Source: Hyphomonadaceae bacterium (GTDB lineage: Bacteria; Pseudomonadota; Alphaproteobacteria; Caulobacterales; Hyphomonadaceae). From it: a DNA stretch of 6,657 nt. How positions within the stretch are numbered: position 1 is the stretch's first letter; the number at the start of each line of letters is the position of its first letter. The notes under the pieces were generated by a model. The model was not told where the DNA came from. It was given only the letters and a program-made list of their open reading frames with translations, and did no database searches. This document shows positions 6,059-6,657 of this stretch, piece after piece. The position numbers and the translations under genes were made by a program. Location: contig JAUYSA010000388.1 in the NCBI GenBank assembly GCA_030696545.1, positions 1-6,657 of the forward strand. The letters are read 5' to 3'.

Positions 6059-6657
6059 TTACTTTGCAGACATGGCCTGTCGGGACTCGACGGCTTTGGC
6101 CGCCGCCTTCCCCGTAACCTCGGACATGTGATCGCGAGCGCTTTCCAGTTCGCCAAGCCCCTGCGTCGCAGATCGGATCTCGATGATGAGGTCATGCAAC
6201 TCATCTTCCGGCATGTAGGCGCGGATGGAATCCCATGCGAACCAGCCGTCGCGCGGCTCGAACCCGAGGATCTGCCCGCGCCGCATCGGGATCAGCGCTG
6301 TGATCCGCGCCATCTGATCTGATGGCGTGTGGATCGTGACGGTGTGAACAGGTTCGAGGAGAACCGGATCACATTCGGGCAATGCCTGAGATACCGCCAT
6401 GCGGGCTGCCGTGCGGAAGGCTATCTCGGAACTATCGACCGCGTGATACGATCCATCGAGCAGCGTTACCTCGACATCGACGACCGGGAAGCCGAGTGGT
6501 CCTTTGTGGAGCGCATCACGGACGCCCTCCTCCACGGCGCCGAAATACTGTCTCGGCACGACACCGCCATGGATCTTCTGGTCGAACACAAGACCGCTGC
6601 CGCGCTGGCCGGGACGGATTTCCAGAACGACGTCGCCGAACTGGCCGTGACCGCCGG
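6059..6657 (-). CDS. Elongation factor G-like protein, C-terminal 198 residues (start beyond right edge)
   Basis: The frame is open from the right edge (first full codon 6655-6653) to TAA at 6061-6059. The visible part covers most of domain IV and domain V of an EF-G-type translocation GTPase, which moves tRNA-mRNA on the ribosome in the cytoplasm. Domain IV is marked by GGHGQFGDV (visible residues 1-9), GGVVPRQY (30-37) and DGSYHAVDSSE (67-77), which carries the tip histidine H71 equivalent to the functionally important one in EF-G. PVLLEP (97-102), RRGQILGF (125-132) and RSATQGLG (161-168) follow domain V. The GTP-binding domain is outside the window. Differences from canonical FusA are visible: HGQFGD rather than RGQYGH, GPLGFP without the usual AGYP, and a poor match at the FDHY ending (SARDHM). 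It therefore looks like the second EF-G-like paralogue common in alphaproteobacteria. A GTG at 6589 is internal, not the start. Confidence 0.88.
   Translation of the reverse strand, partial: GGHGQFGDVVLEIRPGQRGSGLVFDQKIHGGVVPRQYFGAVEEGVRDALHKGPLGFPVVDVEVTLLDGSYHAVDSSEIAFRTAARMAVSQALPECDPVLLEPVHTVTIHTPSDQMARITALIPMRRGQILGFEPRDGWFAWDSIRAYMPEDELHDLIIEIRSATQGLGELESARDHMSEVTGKAAAKAVESRQAMSAK

Noticed and set aside
6587..6589. GTG at 6589 as the start of a separate 176-residue gene
   Set aside because: The frame continues upstream with GGHGQFGDV and other EF-G domain IV residues, so this is an internal valine codon.

Overview
The window looks like chromosomal DNA of an alphaproteobacterium, most likely near Hyphomonadaceae/Caulobacterales. 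This is inferred from the high G+C, strong GC codon bias, Gram-negative envelope genes and the flavour of the protein families; it was not tested by a search. It reads as an ordinary core or envelope-biology segment. I see no mobile element, CRISPR array, tRNA or rRNA, and no compositional island.

Layout, left to right. (1) Positions 1-2561, minus strand: the N-terminal 853 residues of a large YdbH/AsmA-like intermembrane transport protein. It has an N-terminal membrane anchor and runs off the left edge. (2) Positions 2562-2705: a 144-bp divergent promoter region with two short inverted repeats. (3) Positions 2706-4094, plus strand: a complete M23 peptidoglycan DD-metallopeptidase of the MepM/Csd3 type. 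(4) Positions 4095-4205: a 111-bp spacer with a possible 3'-end hairpin. (5) Positions 4206-4670, plus strand: a small DUF6265 lipoprotein. (6) Positions 4667-5986, minus strand: an M28-peptidase-like lipoprotein with a PA-type insert, a Tat-like signal and a strongly altered metal site. (7) Positions 5987-6058: a 72-bp spacer holding a strong stem-loop that abuts the Shine-Dalgarno of gene 6. (8) Positions 6059 to beyond 6657, minus strand: the C-terminal 198 residues of an EF-G-like translation factor that looks like a divergent paralogue rather than canonical FusA.

How the parts relate. The two divergent genes both serve the envelope: lipid traffic to the outer membrane and cell-wall cutting. 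The DUF6265 and M28-like genes converge and share the palindrome CTAG as overlapping stop codons. The M28-like gene follows the EF-G-like gene on the same strand and may be co-transcribed with it, with the stem-loop tuning expression at the junction.

The most interesting signals are the M28-fold protein whose usual zinc-binding and catalytic motifs are replaced by other tidy sequence, the 15-bp stem-loop whose only imperfect pair becomes G-U on the coding-strand RNA, and the CTAG stop overlap with hairpins around it. I found no evidence of a wholly new multi-gene system.
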